Shown: piece after piece, positions 1 to 6,741 of the stretch
Layout: every line of letters begins with the position of its first letter
Numbering within the stretch: the stretch's first letter is position 1
Assembly (NCBI GenBank): GCA_020053915.1
Contig: JAGVMG010000012.1
Coordinates: forward strand, 1 to 40,953
Length of the DNA: 40,953 nucleotides
Source of the DNA: Parachlamydiales bacterium
GTDB lineage: Bacteria > Chlamydiota > Chlamydiia > Chlamydiales > Rhabdochlamydiaceae
Direction: 5' to 3'
Notes under the pieces: generated by a model
Told to the model about the DNA's origin: nothing
Database searches by the model: none
Seen by the model: only the letters and a program-made list of their open reading frames with translations
Made by a program: the position numbers and the translations under genes

Positions 1-45
1 CCCACAGTGAGAGCAAGCGTAACGAACAGGAAGGATTAAAAACAA

Positions 46-94
46 GCGCGATTCATCCCAGACCTGAAGGACTGGGTTTTCTCGCGTCCACGGA
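46..94 (+). repeat. Structured repeat, copy A (terminator-like hairpin)
   Basis: This 49-nt segment matches the reverse complement of 40755-40803 at 39 of 49 positions. Its core is a hairpin at 57-76 (CCCAGACC, loop TGAA, GGACTGGG, one A-A mismatch) followed by TTTT at 77-80, so it could end a plus-strand transcript arriving from the left. Six of the ten differences from the other copy are three compensatory pair changes in the stem. Read as + strand, the reading frame 3-101 is open, but the homology to a second non-coding copy argues that this is a repeat rather than a gene end. Confidence 0.6.
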
Positions 95-101
95 TAAATA
101 A

Positions 102-173
102 AGAGTCGGCTCGCAAAACTATCGGCCTTAAAAGGGTGATTTTTCAGGGTCGATAGTTTTGCGAGCTGACTCT
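102..173. repeat. Long inverted repeat (23-bp arms)
   Basis: The left arm 102-124 and right arm 151-173 are complementary over 23 bp with one G-T pair, enclosing a 26-nt loop. No T-run follows. The arm order (GAGTCGG, CTCGCAAAACT) resembles the terminal repeat of the MITE at 31542-31704, so this may be a diverged relative. Alternatively it is a strong transcription barrier ahead of the tRNA-Val unit. Confidence 0.6.
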
Positions 174-239
174 AAAGTTTATCTTGTGGCAAAATCGGCA
201 AAATGATTAAGATGTTTGTCTAAACTAAATAATTGATCT

Positions 240-313
240 GGGGTATTAGCTCAGTTGGTTAGAGCGCCACGTTGACATCGTGGAGGTCGGTTGTTCGAGT
301 CAACTATATCCCA
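240..313 (+). tRNA. tRNA-Val (anticodon GAC)
   Basis: A full cloverleaf can be drawn. Acceptor GGGGTAT (240-246) pairs with ATATCCC (306-312) with one G-T; discriminator A313. The D arm has GCTC/GAGC. The anticodon stem CCACG/CGTGG encloses loop TTGACAT with anticodon GAC. The T arm has loop TTCGAGT. CCA is not encoded. The ThrRS-like reading frame begins only 10 nt downstream, so tRNA and mRNA are probably on one transcript. Confidence 0.93.
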
Positions 314-322
314 TATGCTTTC

Positions 323-1648
323 ATGAATGAAGATTTTCTAAACTTAGCCCGCCAGACAGCCTCGAAAGCCTTAGCTTCAGCTGTCGTCGAACTTTTCCCC
401 AAAACGCTCCTTGTTCAAGGAAGCGGGACAAGTAAATTTTTCTTTTACGATTTTATCCTTCCCTTTGAACTGCAAAAAGACGCCCTAGCTGTTATCGAAG
501 AAAGGCTGCGCTTGAAATTAAAGCAAAAGCCCTCCATTCGTGCCGCGGAAATGATGCCCAAAAACGCAGCCGTCCGGATGGAGCACCAAGATCAGCCCTT
601 TGTTGCGGATCGGATCCGCGAATCAGGCCAAGGACTCGTCCAGATGATTGAGATCAATGGGTTTGTCGATTGGTGCGAAGAAGAGTTTCTTGAAGAATGG
701 GACCCAAGGATCGCATTTAAGCTCCTCGATAGCTGTCCGATCGAAGTAGGGGATAGGAAGGGGATGCGCATCGTAGGCGCCCTAGGTTTCGAAAAAGATG
801 CCCTCAAAGAAAGTGTTAAAAACGCGCCAAACTTCGCTCAAATTTCTCATCAGGCCCTCTGCCAACGCCTTCAGCTCGCAGCGCCATCCCCTTGTTTAGG
901 AGACGGTCTATGGTCCTGGCTGCCAGCAGGAGAAAAATTAAGACAATCTTGGATCGATTGGTGGAAGCGCTCTCATCTAGAGCAAAATTTTCAGTTGATG
1001 ACGACCCCGTCCTGTTTAGTCCCTGTCGAAGGGTTTGATCCGGGGCTAGCGATGACGCTTGCTCATGCCGAATCTTTTTTTAATACGGGAAATAAAAGGC
1101 TCGCAGAAGTTTCTTACGTCTATCAGGGGCAGAAAACGCCAACGAACGAAGGGCTTTTGGATGTTGCCGGGGGCCTCACTGACCGCGCTCATATTTTTTG
1201 TCCGGAAGGGGAACTTTTAAACGAATGTATTTCTTCCTTGCATTTCATTGCTAAAATTCCTAAAATCCTATGTTTTGAGTTCCAGATAGTTTTATACACT
1301 GTCAAGGGAGCGAAAGGGCTTCGGCTTTTTCAACAGGCGTTGAACGAGTCGGGTCTTGATTATACCACGCAAATCAGCCTTCAATTAGAAGAAGGGGAGT
1401 CGCGCATTAGTGTGTGCCTTTCCGATTCTTTAGGGCGATGGTGGGAAGGTCCTTTTATGAGCATCGGTCCTGTGCCTGGACGTCGGTCTGGGGGACTCAT
1501 GCTTAAGAGATCTGCATTGGGCTCCTTGGAAAGGCTTGTTGCCTTACAATTGGAACAATGCGCAGGTGGAAACGCTGCAAGCGTAGATGATTTCCTGAAA
1601 ACGATGAACGCATTGAACTGGAGTAAAGACCCTGAACCTGAGAATTAA
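323..1648 (+). CDS. Degenerate threonyl-tRNA synthetase-like protein (predicted pseudoenzyme)
   Basis: The protein (441 aa from ATG 323) aligns by eye with ThrRS from the N2 editing domain through motif 3. The editing-domain stretch is visible around FVDWC (114-118), where the family has FVDLCRGPH, so Cys118 remains but the histidine after it is gone. In the catalytic core, Cys231 matches the first zinc ligand and His290 (in DRAHIF) the second. The third ligand is Lys395 instead of His (MLKRSA), and the motif-2 arginine is replaced (YVYQGQ, 266-270). Motif 3 GSLER (400-404) is kept. The TGS and anticodon-binding domains are absent. Synthetic activity is therefore unlikely; a regulatory or paralogue role like HisZ is possible. 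It occupies the place of thrS before infC in other bacteria and overlaps infC by about 17 nt. The start codon lacks a visible ribosome binding site. Confidence 0.7.
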   Translation: MNEDFLNLARQTASKALASAVVELFPKTLLVQGSGTSKFFFYDFILPFELQKDALAVIEERLRLKLKQKPSIRAAEMMPKNAAVRMEHQDQPFVADRIRESGQGLVQMIEINGFVDWCEEEFLEEWDPRIAFKLLDSCPIEVGDRKGMRIVGALGFEKDALKESVKNAPNFAQISHQALCQRLQLAAPSPCLGDGLWSWLPAGEKLRQSWIDWWKRSHLEQNFQLMTTPSCLVPVEGFDPGLAMTLAHAESFFNTGNKRLAEVSYVYQGQKTPTNEGLLDVAGGLTDRAHIFCPEGELLNECISSLHFIAKIPKILCFEFQIVLYTVKGAKGLRLFQQALNESGLDYTTQISLQLEEGESRISVCLSDSLGRWWEGPFMSIGPVPGRRSGGLMLKRSALGSLERLVALQLEQCAGGNAASVDDFLKTMNALNWSKDPEPEN

Positions 1649-2153
1649 TAGAGAAATCCGGGTGCCTAAAGTACGCTTAATCGACCAGGATGGCAATCAA
1701 GCCGGCGTACTGACACTTGCAGAAGCATTGACAAAAGCAGAAGTGGCTGGGTTGGATTTGGTCGAAATTGCACCCAATGCCGAACCTCCTGTATGCAAGA
1801 TTATTGATTACGGCAAATACCGCTATCAATTGACCAAAAAAGAAAAAGAACAGAAAAAAGCGCAGCATCAAGTTAAGGTCAAAGAGATTAAGCTGAAGCC
1901 GAATACGGATGACAACGATCTCGCAACGAAAATTAAGCATGCTCGGGAATTTATTGCTAAAGGCAACAAAGTCCGATTAACATGTATGTTCCGCGGACGC
2001 GAGATGCTCCACCCAGAATTTGGAGAAAAAAACATTCACCGGTTCTGTGAAGAGTTGTCCGATATCGCCAGCCCTGAATCTCCCGCAAAGATGATGGGAC
2101 GCAGCTTGTCTGTTGTGTTGGCTCCAGGAGCCAAGAAAAAAGCGAATAGTTAA
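1632..2153 (+). CDS. infC: Translation initiation factor IF-3
   Basis: IF-3 binds the 30S subunit, checks start-codon pairing and prevents premature 50S joining. The canonical N-terminus (LRINREIR, then VPKVRLID) is encoded upstream of the first GTG at 1662, so a start at 1662 would cut off conserved residues. The frame is open only from 1617 (in-frame TGA at 1614). No ATG, GTG or TTG exists there. CTG at 1632 lies 8 nt after GGAG (1620-1623) and is the best candidate; CTG 1638 and ATT 1644 are alternatives. The protein would be 173 aa. A rare start codon is a known feature of infC (AUU in E. coli) and allows autoregulation by IF-3. The gene overlaps the ThrRS-like gene and precedes rpmI-rplT. 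Confidence 0.95.
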   Translation: MNLRINREIRVPKVRLIDQDGNQAGVLTLAEALTKAEVAGLDLVEIAPNAEPPVCKIIDYGKYRYQLTKKEKEQKKAQHQVKVKEIKLKPNTDDNDLATKIKHAREFIAKGNKVRLTCMFRGREMLHPEFGEKNIHRFCEELSDIASPESPAKMMGRSLSVVLAPGAKKKANS

Positions 2154-2168
2154 TTGTGGAGAATACCC

Positions 2169-2366
2169 GTGCCTAAGATGAAGACCAACAAAGCTGTTAA
2201 AGCGAGATTTAAAGTGACAGGAACAGGCAAGCTTGTGCGCAACCGTCCAGGCCGCCGTCACATCTTGACAAAGAAACCTGCAAAGCGCAAACGCCATTTG
2301 AAAAAAGATGCGGTTGTCGATAAAGGTCAAACAAAAATGTATGCCCGTATGATGGGTGTAGAATAA
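2169..2366 (+). CDS. rpmI: 50S ribosomal protein L35
   Basis: This is a 65-aa basic protein with the L35 signature: PKMKTNKAVKARFK near the start, GRRHIL in the middle and KRKRHLKK after it. The GTG at 2169 is chosen because it yields the family's usual N-terminus and follows GGAGA at 2158-2162. The GTG at 2154 would add five atypical residues. It is the second gene of the conserved infC-rpmI-rplT unit and starts 15 nt after the infC stop codon. Confidence 0.95.
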   Translation: MPKMKTNKAVKARFKVTGTGKLVRNRPGRRHILTKKPAKRKRHLKKDAVVDKGQTKMYARMMGVE

Positions 2367-2414
2367 AGAACTGCGATCCTTTAAGGATTCGCATCAGATA
2401 ATTGGAGAATTACA

Positions 2415-2771
2415 ATGGTTAGAGTCACAAACGCCGTGGCTAACAATCGTGCCCGCAAAAGACTGCTCAAAAGAGCGAAAGGCTTCGTTGGTGATCGTAA
2501 GAATCACTTGCGCCTTTCAGCGGATGCCGTCATGTCAGCCCTAGCATTCAATTACCGCCACCGCAAACAGCGCAAAAGAGATTTTCGCAGATTGTGGATC
2601 ATCCGTATTGGATGTGGCGCGAAAATTAACGGCCTGTCGTACAATAAGATGATCGACGGTCTGAAAAGAGCAGGATGTCTTCTGAATCGCAAAATGCTTT
2701 CAGAAATGGCCATTCGCGACCCCAATAGCTTTGCAGTTATTGCAGGAACAGCGAAACAAGCATTAGCTTAA
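2415..2771 (+). CDS. rplT: 50S ribosomal protein L20
   Basis: This 118-aa protein has the full L20 pattern: an N-terminal basic RNA-binding extension (NNRARKRLLKRAKGF), then YRHRKQRKRDFRRLWI and the C-terminal globular part (NGLSYNKMIDGLKRAG). L20 binds 23S rRNA early in assembly and represses the rpmI-rplT message in several bacteria. GGAG (2403-2406) precedes the ATG at 8 nt. The 48-nt rpmI-rplT spacer contains a short hairpin around 2376-2394, which could take part in such control, but the sequence alone does not show this. Confidence 0.96.
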   Translation: MVRVTNAVANNRARKRLLKRAKGFVGDRKNHLRLSADAVMSALAFNYRHRKQRKRDFRRLWIIRIGCGAKINGLSYNKMIDGLKRAGCLLNRKMLSEMAIRDPNSFAVIAGTAKQALA

Positions 2772-2780
2772 ATTCTGTAC

Positions 2781-2810
2781 CCCATGCTCTATTCTTGAAT
2801 GGAGCATGGG
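2781..2810 (+). terminator. rplT-pheS intergenic hairpin
   Basis: A 9-bp perfect stem (CCCATGCTC 2781-2789 with GAGCATGGG 2802-2810) encloses a 12-nt loop between rplT and pheS. It is followed by CCTTCCCT and not by a T-run, so it is a weak or partial terminator, or an attenuator setting the ratio between ribosomal-protein and pheS expression. Confidence 0.5.
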
Positions 2811-2830
2811 TCCTTCCCTCTGAGGTTACA

Positions 2831-3853
2831 ATGCAAGAACGGGTCATATCACTCCGCAGTCAATTCCAGTCCGACCTCAAACAGGTCACACTTAGCAAAG
2901 AAATCGAACAGCTCAAAGTCAAATATCTAGGAAAAAAAGGCCCCGTCCAAGAGTTAATGCTCCATTTACGCGATGTTCCCTCTGAGCAAAGACCCCTTTT
3001 TGGCAAAGTCATCAATGAGCTCAAAGAAGAAATTGCCCACCTATGCGAACAAGCGTTAGAAAGCTTTTCCGGTGTGGAACAAGCCCAGCAGCTCGCTCAA
3101 GAAAAAATCGACGTTACTCTTCCAGGAAGACGCCACCACTTAGGCAGATCTCATCCCATTAATCAGATGATCGATGAATCCTTAGAAATTCTATGCGGCA
3201 TGGGTTTTTCTGTTCAGTACGGTCCCGATATCGATTCCGACTACTACAATTACGAAGCCCTCAACTTTCCTCCTGATCACCCCGCGCGCGATATGCAAGA
3301 CACCTTCTATCTCTCCGACAACATGCTCTTGCGCTCCCACACTTCCAATACACAAGTCCGCGTGATGCAAAACCATCAGCCTCCGTTGCGCATCGTCGCC
3401 CCCGGTACCGTGTACCGCAATGAAACCATCAGCAGCAGGTCTCACGTCTTTTTCCATCAGCTCGAAGGCCTCTACATCGATAAGGACGTCACCTTTGCCG
3501 ATCTGTTTGCGACCCTATCTGAATTTTTCAGCAAATTGTTCCAGACGGAAATCACGACGCGTTTCCGCCCCAGCTATTTTCCCTTTGTCGAACCCGGCTT
3601 AGAAGTGGACATCGGATGTATCTCATGCCACTCCAAAGGCTGCCGTCTCTGTAAACACACAGGTTGGCTCGAAGTTGCCGGCGCCGGCATGGTGCATCCC
3701 GAAGTGCTCATTAATGGAGGCATCGATCCAGAGGTTTATTCTGGTTACGCATGGGGCATGGGTTTTGAGCGGATGGCAATGCTCCGCACAGGCGTGAAAG
3801 ACATTCGCATGTTCACTGAAAATGACCTGCGCTTCCTCGCTCAAAGCGGGTAG
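2831..3853 (+). CDS. pheS: Phenylalanyl-tRNA synthetase alpha subunit
   Basis: PheS forms the catalytic half of the heterotetrameric PheRS. The 340-aa protein has the N-terminal coiled coil (about residues 1-95, including KYLGKKGPV), class II motif 1 near HPINQMIDE, motif 2 around GTVYRNETISSRSH, and motif 3 in the C-terminal YAWGMGFERMAMLR. It carries the usual Cys-rich loop (CISCHSKGCRLC) before GWLEVAGAGMVHP. ATG 2831 follows GAGG (2822-2825); upstream in-frame codons from 2795 lie in the hairpin and are not used. pheT is not adjacent, as is common in Chlamydiae. Confidence 0.96.
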   Translation: MQERVISLRSQFQSDLKQVTLSKEIEQLKVKYLGKKGPVQELMLHLRDVPSEQRPLFGKVINELKEEIAHLCEQALESFSGVEQAQQLAQEKIDVTLPGRRHHLGRSHPINQMIDESLEILCGMGFSVQYGPDIDSDYYNYEALNFPPDHPARDMQDTFYLSDNMLLRSHTSNTQVRVMQNHQPPLRIVAPGTVYRNETISSRSHVFFHQLEGLYIDKDVTFADLFATLSEFFSKLFQTEITTRFRPSYFPFVEPGLEVDIGCISCHSKGCRLCKHTGWLEVAGAGMVHPEVLINGGIDPEVYSGYAWGMGFERMAMLRTGVKDIRMFTENDLRFLAQSG

Positions 3854-3876
3854 AATAAGTTTTGCACAAAGTGTGC

Positions 3877-3906
3877 TTGAAAATTAAAAGCGCGATCGGA
3901 TAAGAT
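3877..3906 (+). promoter_or_regulatory. Predicted promoter of tRNA-Ser
   Basis: TTGAAA (3877-3882), an 18-nt spacer and TAAGAT (3901-3906) resemble a housekeeping sigma promoter. They place the transcription start about 7 nt before the tRNA. Confidence 0.5.
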
Positions 3907-3919
3907 CTGCGTCCATTAC

Positions 3920-4004
3920 GGAAGAGTGGCAGAGTGGCCTAATGCGGCTGTCTTGAAAACAGCAGTCGGGCAACCGACCGTGGGTTCGAATCCTACCTCT
4001 TCCG
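3920..4004 (+). tRNA. tRNA-Ser (anticodon TGA)
   Basis: Acceptor GGAAGAG (3920-3926) pairs perfectly with CTCTTCC (3997-4003); discriminator G4004. The anticodon stem GCTGT/ACAGC holds loop CTTGAAA, anticodon TGA. A long variable arm (GTCGGGCAACCGAC) and the T loop TTCGAAT follow, as expected for a class II tRNA-Ser. CCA is not encoded. A run of ten T starts at 4007 and probably ends transcription. The 3' end is duplicated downstream (see 3988-4132). Confidence 0.95.
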
Positions 4005-4132
4005 TATTTTTTTTTGTCCCCAAAAAATGCGGATGAAGCAATACACGAGTGTGTATTGCGGGGTAGATTCGAAGTGAGCGAGATGCAGCTCGCGAACCGG
4101 CCCGCAGGGGAATCCTACCTCTTCCGTATTTT
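3988..4132 (+). repeat. Direct repeat of the tRNA-Ser 3' end around a 99-nt hairpin segment
   Basis: The 23 nt at 3988-4010 (T arm end, acceptor, first T residues) recur exactly at 4110-4132. Weaker similarity to the tRNA variable arm and T arm extends the second copy back to about 4091. Between the copies are two hairpins: 4038-4059 (9-bp perfect stem, loop GAGT) and 4078-4093 (GCGAG/CTCGC). The layout resembles attL/attR flanks of an element inserted into a tRNA 3' end. The segment is too short for an integrase, so it would be a remnant or a non-autonomous unit. Confidence 0.7.
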
Positions 4133-4287
4133 CTCCTCTTCAACCAAATCCTCCATCATATTTCTTTCCTATCAATGGCTGCATATTATGCGGATTTTAA
4201 ACTGTTGTCTAATTTTTAAAAAATTTCGAGATTTTCTTTGTTGAGTTCAGTATGTTCTTCTATTTGAAGCAGAGAGGACCTTGAGAA

Positions 4288-4491
4288 ATGGACTCAAAAA
4301 AATTAGGAAAGCGCATCAAGATCGCGCGCATTGAGCAGGATCTGACTCAAGGGGGACTAGCTGAGGCGATCGGCGCTCTACAGAAAAGCATTTCCAGATA
4401 TGAGACGGGTGTTTCGGTTCCCACGCTTGAGACACTTGTAAAAATTGCCAAAACCTTGAATAAACCCTATGCCTACTTTTTGGACGAGTGA
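4288..4491 (+). CDS. Small XRE-family HTH transcriptional regulator
   Basis: The 67-aa protein is essentially one HTH_3/XRE domain: LGKRIKIARIEQDLTQGGLAEAIGA is helices 1-2, and QKSISRYETGVSVPTLETLVKIAKTL covers the recognition helix and helix 4. There is no additional domain, as in phage-repressor-like or antitoxin proteins. No partner toxin gene is adjacent. It stands alone between the tRNA-Ser duplication and the direct repeat that bounds the accessory block, so it may belong to mobile DNA or control the neighbouring cargo. Start: ATG 4288, with AGAGG about 11 nt upstream, which is a long spacing. Confidence 0.8.
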   Translation: MDSKKLGKRIKIARIEQDLTQGGLAEAIGALQKSISRYETGVSVPTLETLVKIAKTLNKPYAYFLDE

Positions 4492-4521
4492 AATGAGAGT
4501 AGGACACCATTAATTCATCTT

Positions 4522-4567
4522 AGGAGACCACATGACTCAAACACCTGTTATCAACTTAATGGACAAT
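4522..4567 (+). pseudogene. Duplicated 5' fragment of the esterase gene
   Basis: These 46 nt match 6732-6777 with a single mismatch (C4542 versus T6752). They comprise the ribosome binding site GGAG, the ATG and the first 8-9 codons of the esterase at 6742. After 4567 similarity stops in a T-rich run. The fragment cannot make a functional esterase and marks the left edge of the inserted segment 4568-6731. Confidence 0.85.
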
Positions 4568-4630
4568 TTTTTTTTATTTAATTAAATGTGATTATCATGC
4601 TATCATTTCCTGTTTTTAAAAATTTTTTCA

Positions 4631-5179
4631 ATGGAAGACTGTATGAGTTTATATATATCATCTCAAGGTGGGCGTTCAATCGAAGCCGGTGACAAAATTT
4701 TTTTTCCTGTGGATGGCTTAATGTGGCATTCGACTATTCGATTTGTTAAGGAGCATGCAATTGCTGGTCGTTTTTTAGTTGTGCCAATCGCTATCGAGAC
4801 ATTTGTAACAGAACTGCTGGATTTTCCAGGTAAGTCATTGGCTTATTTTGTGTCAGCTTTTCGTAAGCCCGCTAATCAAATGATTTCCAAACCTTTTGAG
4901 GCGATTTACAGTCTGGGGATTTCAGCAGGTTATGCAGTTGCGACTATTGTTTCTCCAATTTATGCCCTTGCAAAAACAGCTCTTATTGGCTACAAATTTC
5001 TGCTAAACCCTTTACAAACGGCGGAACGTGAAGCATGTAAAAGCGATCTTACGTTTGGAAGTTGGGATATCATCGATCGGAATACAAAAAAAATCGAAGT
5101 CATTTCCTTTTTGGGAAACAAGACGATTTACATTCTTCCTGAAAATGAAGGCGGAGAGATTCACTTAGTTCAAGCTTGA
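4631..5179 (+). CDS. Hypothetical protein with central hydrophobic segment
   Basis: I do not recognise this 182-aa protein. The middle third (roughly residues 55-130) is rich in hydrophobic stretches (LVVPIAIETFV, ISAGYAVATIVSPIYALAKTALIGY), suggesting membrane association. The C-terminal 50 residues look like a small beta-rich soluble part (SWDIIDRNTKKIEVISFLG). Two starts are possible: ATG 4631 or ATG 4643, the latter having GGAAG about 5 nt upstream and being the better supported. The region is more AT-rich than the flanking core genes and lies inside the block bounded by the 46-bp repeat, consistent with acquisition. It ends 9 nt before the convergent ATPase gene. Confidence 0.65.
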   Translation: MEDCMSLYISSQGGRSIEAGDKIFFPVDGLMWHSTIRFVKEHAIAGRFLVVPIAIETFVTELLDFPGKSLAYFVSAFRKPANQMISKPFEAIYSLGISAGYAVATIVSPIYALAKTALIGYKFLLNPLQTAEREACKSDLTFGSWDIIDRNTKKIEVISFLGNKTIYILPENEGGEIHLVQA

Positions 5180-5188
5180 CCCAAGTTG

Positions 5189-6508
5189 CTACTCTTTGAG
5201 TTCTTGTGCAATCAGAGATCTTAGTTTTTCAACAAGATAGAGAGGGCAGTTAAGGATGTTGCCATTTTTGATCAAGTTCATAGGAGAGCAGCGAATCAGT
5301 AAGTTGGGTTGGTAGGTGTCGCTGTAGACTTTAAGGCTTTTTTTCTTCTTTGAATTTCCCGATTTCACTTCAATGGGATAGATGAAATTATCCTGTTCAA
5401 TAATAAAATCGAGTTCAGCTTTGCCTTCGCTTGTCCAATAGAACAGCGGGAATTGACTATGCGTGAGTTCTTGCGCGACATAATTTTCAGCGATAGCTCC
5501 TCGAAATTCTTCAAAAAGTTCAGTTTCATGTAGAATCGTTTTAGCGGAAAGGTGGGACATTGCCCCTAACAACCCAACATCGACGAGATAGATTTTAAAC
5601 GCATTGATATCCGCGTATGCAGACAAGGGGATTTTAGGAGTGCTGATTAAGGGAACTTTATAGATCAATCCCGCTTCGATGAGCCACTGGAGAGCGCCTT
5701 CAAATTCCTTGGCTCTTCCTCCTTCGCGAACCGCAGAATAGATGAATTTTTTATTCTCTTTGGCAAGTTGACTGGGAATTGAGCCCCAAACCTGATTGAT
5801 TTTCATGATGTGCTCTCTTGGAGCATGCTTAGCAAAATCTAAGCTGTAGGCATTTAGAATTGCCGTTTGAATTTCTCGGACTTTAGCAACATTTTGAGAA
5901 TCGATATATTCGGCCACCGCCTCTGGCATTCCTCCTACAAACAAATACTCTTTGAAGTAAATGAGCAACTTTTCATGCAAATTGGGAGGAAGGGGATCGC
6001 TGTTTTTTTGCTCGGTAATAAAGTCTTTCAGTCGAGTTTCTCTAGAGGCTTCGAGAAATTCTAAAAAGCTTAAGGGATAGAGTGTTAAAAACTGAACTTT
6101 CCCGACAGGAAAGCCTTTAACATGAGCTAATTTTACTCCAAGCAGAGACCCTGCGGCAATGATGTGTTGTTCAGGGGTGTTTTCGAAGAAGTATTTGAGG
6201 CTGTTAAGTGCATTGGGGCATTCTTGGATCTCATCGAAAATCAAGAGGGTTTTTCCTGCTACGATTTCCGCATTCATTTCAATTGTCAAAGCTTTTAAAA
6301 TAACCTTAGGATCTAAGCTGGCGTCAAAAAGCTTGCAGAGGCGGGGATTGTCTTCAAAGTTCAGATAAATGGTGTTCGAATACTCTTGGGAGCCGAATTG
6401 TTTTAAGACAAATGTCTTGCCTACTTGCCTAGCTCCCATCAGGATCAAAGGCTTTCGTTTGGACTGTCCCTTCCAGGCGAGGAGGTTTTCTGTGATGGTG
6501 CGCTTCAT
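5189..6508 (-). CDS. AAA-family ATPase with DUF4143-type C-terminal domain
   Basis: The 439-aa protein has a Walker A motif GARQVGKT (25-32) and Walker B LLIFDEIQ (88-95), followed by the sensor region GSLLGVKL, as in the AAA_14/DUF4143 family. The C-terminal part contains FYWTSEGKAELDFII and PIEVKSG, the restriction-endonuclease-like D-x(n)-E-x-K arrangement often seen at the end of this family. These proteins are common accessory genes of archaea and bacteria; their biochemical role is not established. It is divergent from the esterase and convergent with the gene at 4631. Its upstream region 6541-6582 carries repeats that could be an operator. It lies within the segment bounded by the 46-bp direct repeat, so recent acquisition is likely. 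Confidence 0.88.
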   Translation of the reverse strand: MKRTITENLLAWKGQSKRKPLILMGARQVGKTFVLKQFGSQEYSNTIYLNFEDNPRLCKLFDASLDPKVILKALTIEMNAEIVAGKTLLIFDEIQECPNALNSLKYFFENTPEQHIIAAGSLLGVKLAHVKGFPVGKVQFLTLYPLSFLEFLEASRETRLKDFITEQKNSDPLPPNLHEKLLIYFKEYLFVGGMPEAVAEYIDSQNVAKVREIQTAILNAYSLDFAKHAPREHIMKINQVWGSIPSQLAKENKKFIYSAVREGGRAKEFEGALQWLIEAGLIYKVPLISTPKIPLSAYADINAFKIYLVDVGLLGAMSHLSAKTILHETELFEEFRGAIAENYVAQELTHSQFPLFYWTSEGKAELDFIIEQDNFIYPIEVKSGNSKKKKSLKVYSDTYQPNLLIRCSPMNLIKNGNILNCPLYLVEKLRSLIAQELKE

Positions 6509-6540
6509 AACTTCATTTTACATGAGATTTACATTTATTG

Positions 6541-6582
6541 GTTCCAAAAAGTGTTGAAATGTTCACTTTTTCGTTCCAAAAA
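6541..6582. promoter_or_regulatory. Repeat pair upstream of the ATPase gene (possible operator)
   Basis: GTTCCAAAAA occurs at 6541-6550 and again at 6573-6582. Between them AAAAAGTG (6546-6553) and CACTTTTT (6564-6571) form an inverted repeat. The arrangement lies 33-74 nt upstream of the ATPase start, where a repressor site would be expected; no regulator is identified. Confidence 0.35.
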
Positions 6583-6741
6583 ATGTAATAAAAATTTCAA
6601 ATCGCTAATATACAATGAGTTACGAAATTATAAATAGCGAGCGTCGGTTCGTCTCGGTGCACACAGGGTAATTTTTTCGTAGACTTTTTGTTAGAACTAT
6701 ATTTTAGTCATAGACGATTTGTACAAAATGAAGGAGACCAC

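Noticed and set aside
3-101. Open frame ending in TAA at 99-101, possible C-terminus of a gene entering from the left
   Set aside because: The same region has a non-coding inverted copy at the other window end with compensatory stem changes, which explains the conservation better than coding.
272-322. ATG at 272 as start of the ThrRS-like gene
   Set aside because: It lies inside the anticodon arm of tRNA-Val; the ATG at 323 is the first one after the tRNA.
4014-4244. 76-codon open frame after tRNA-Ser
   Set aside because: It runs through the duplicated tRNA end and hairpins, has no ribosome binding site and no protein-like composition.
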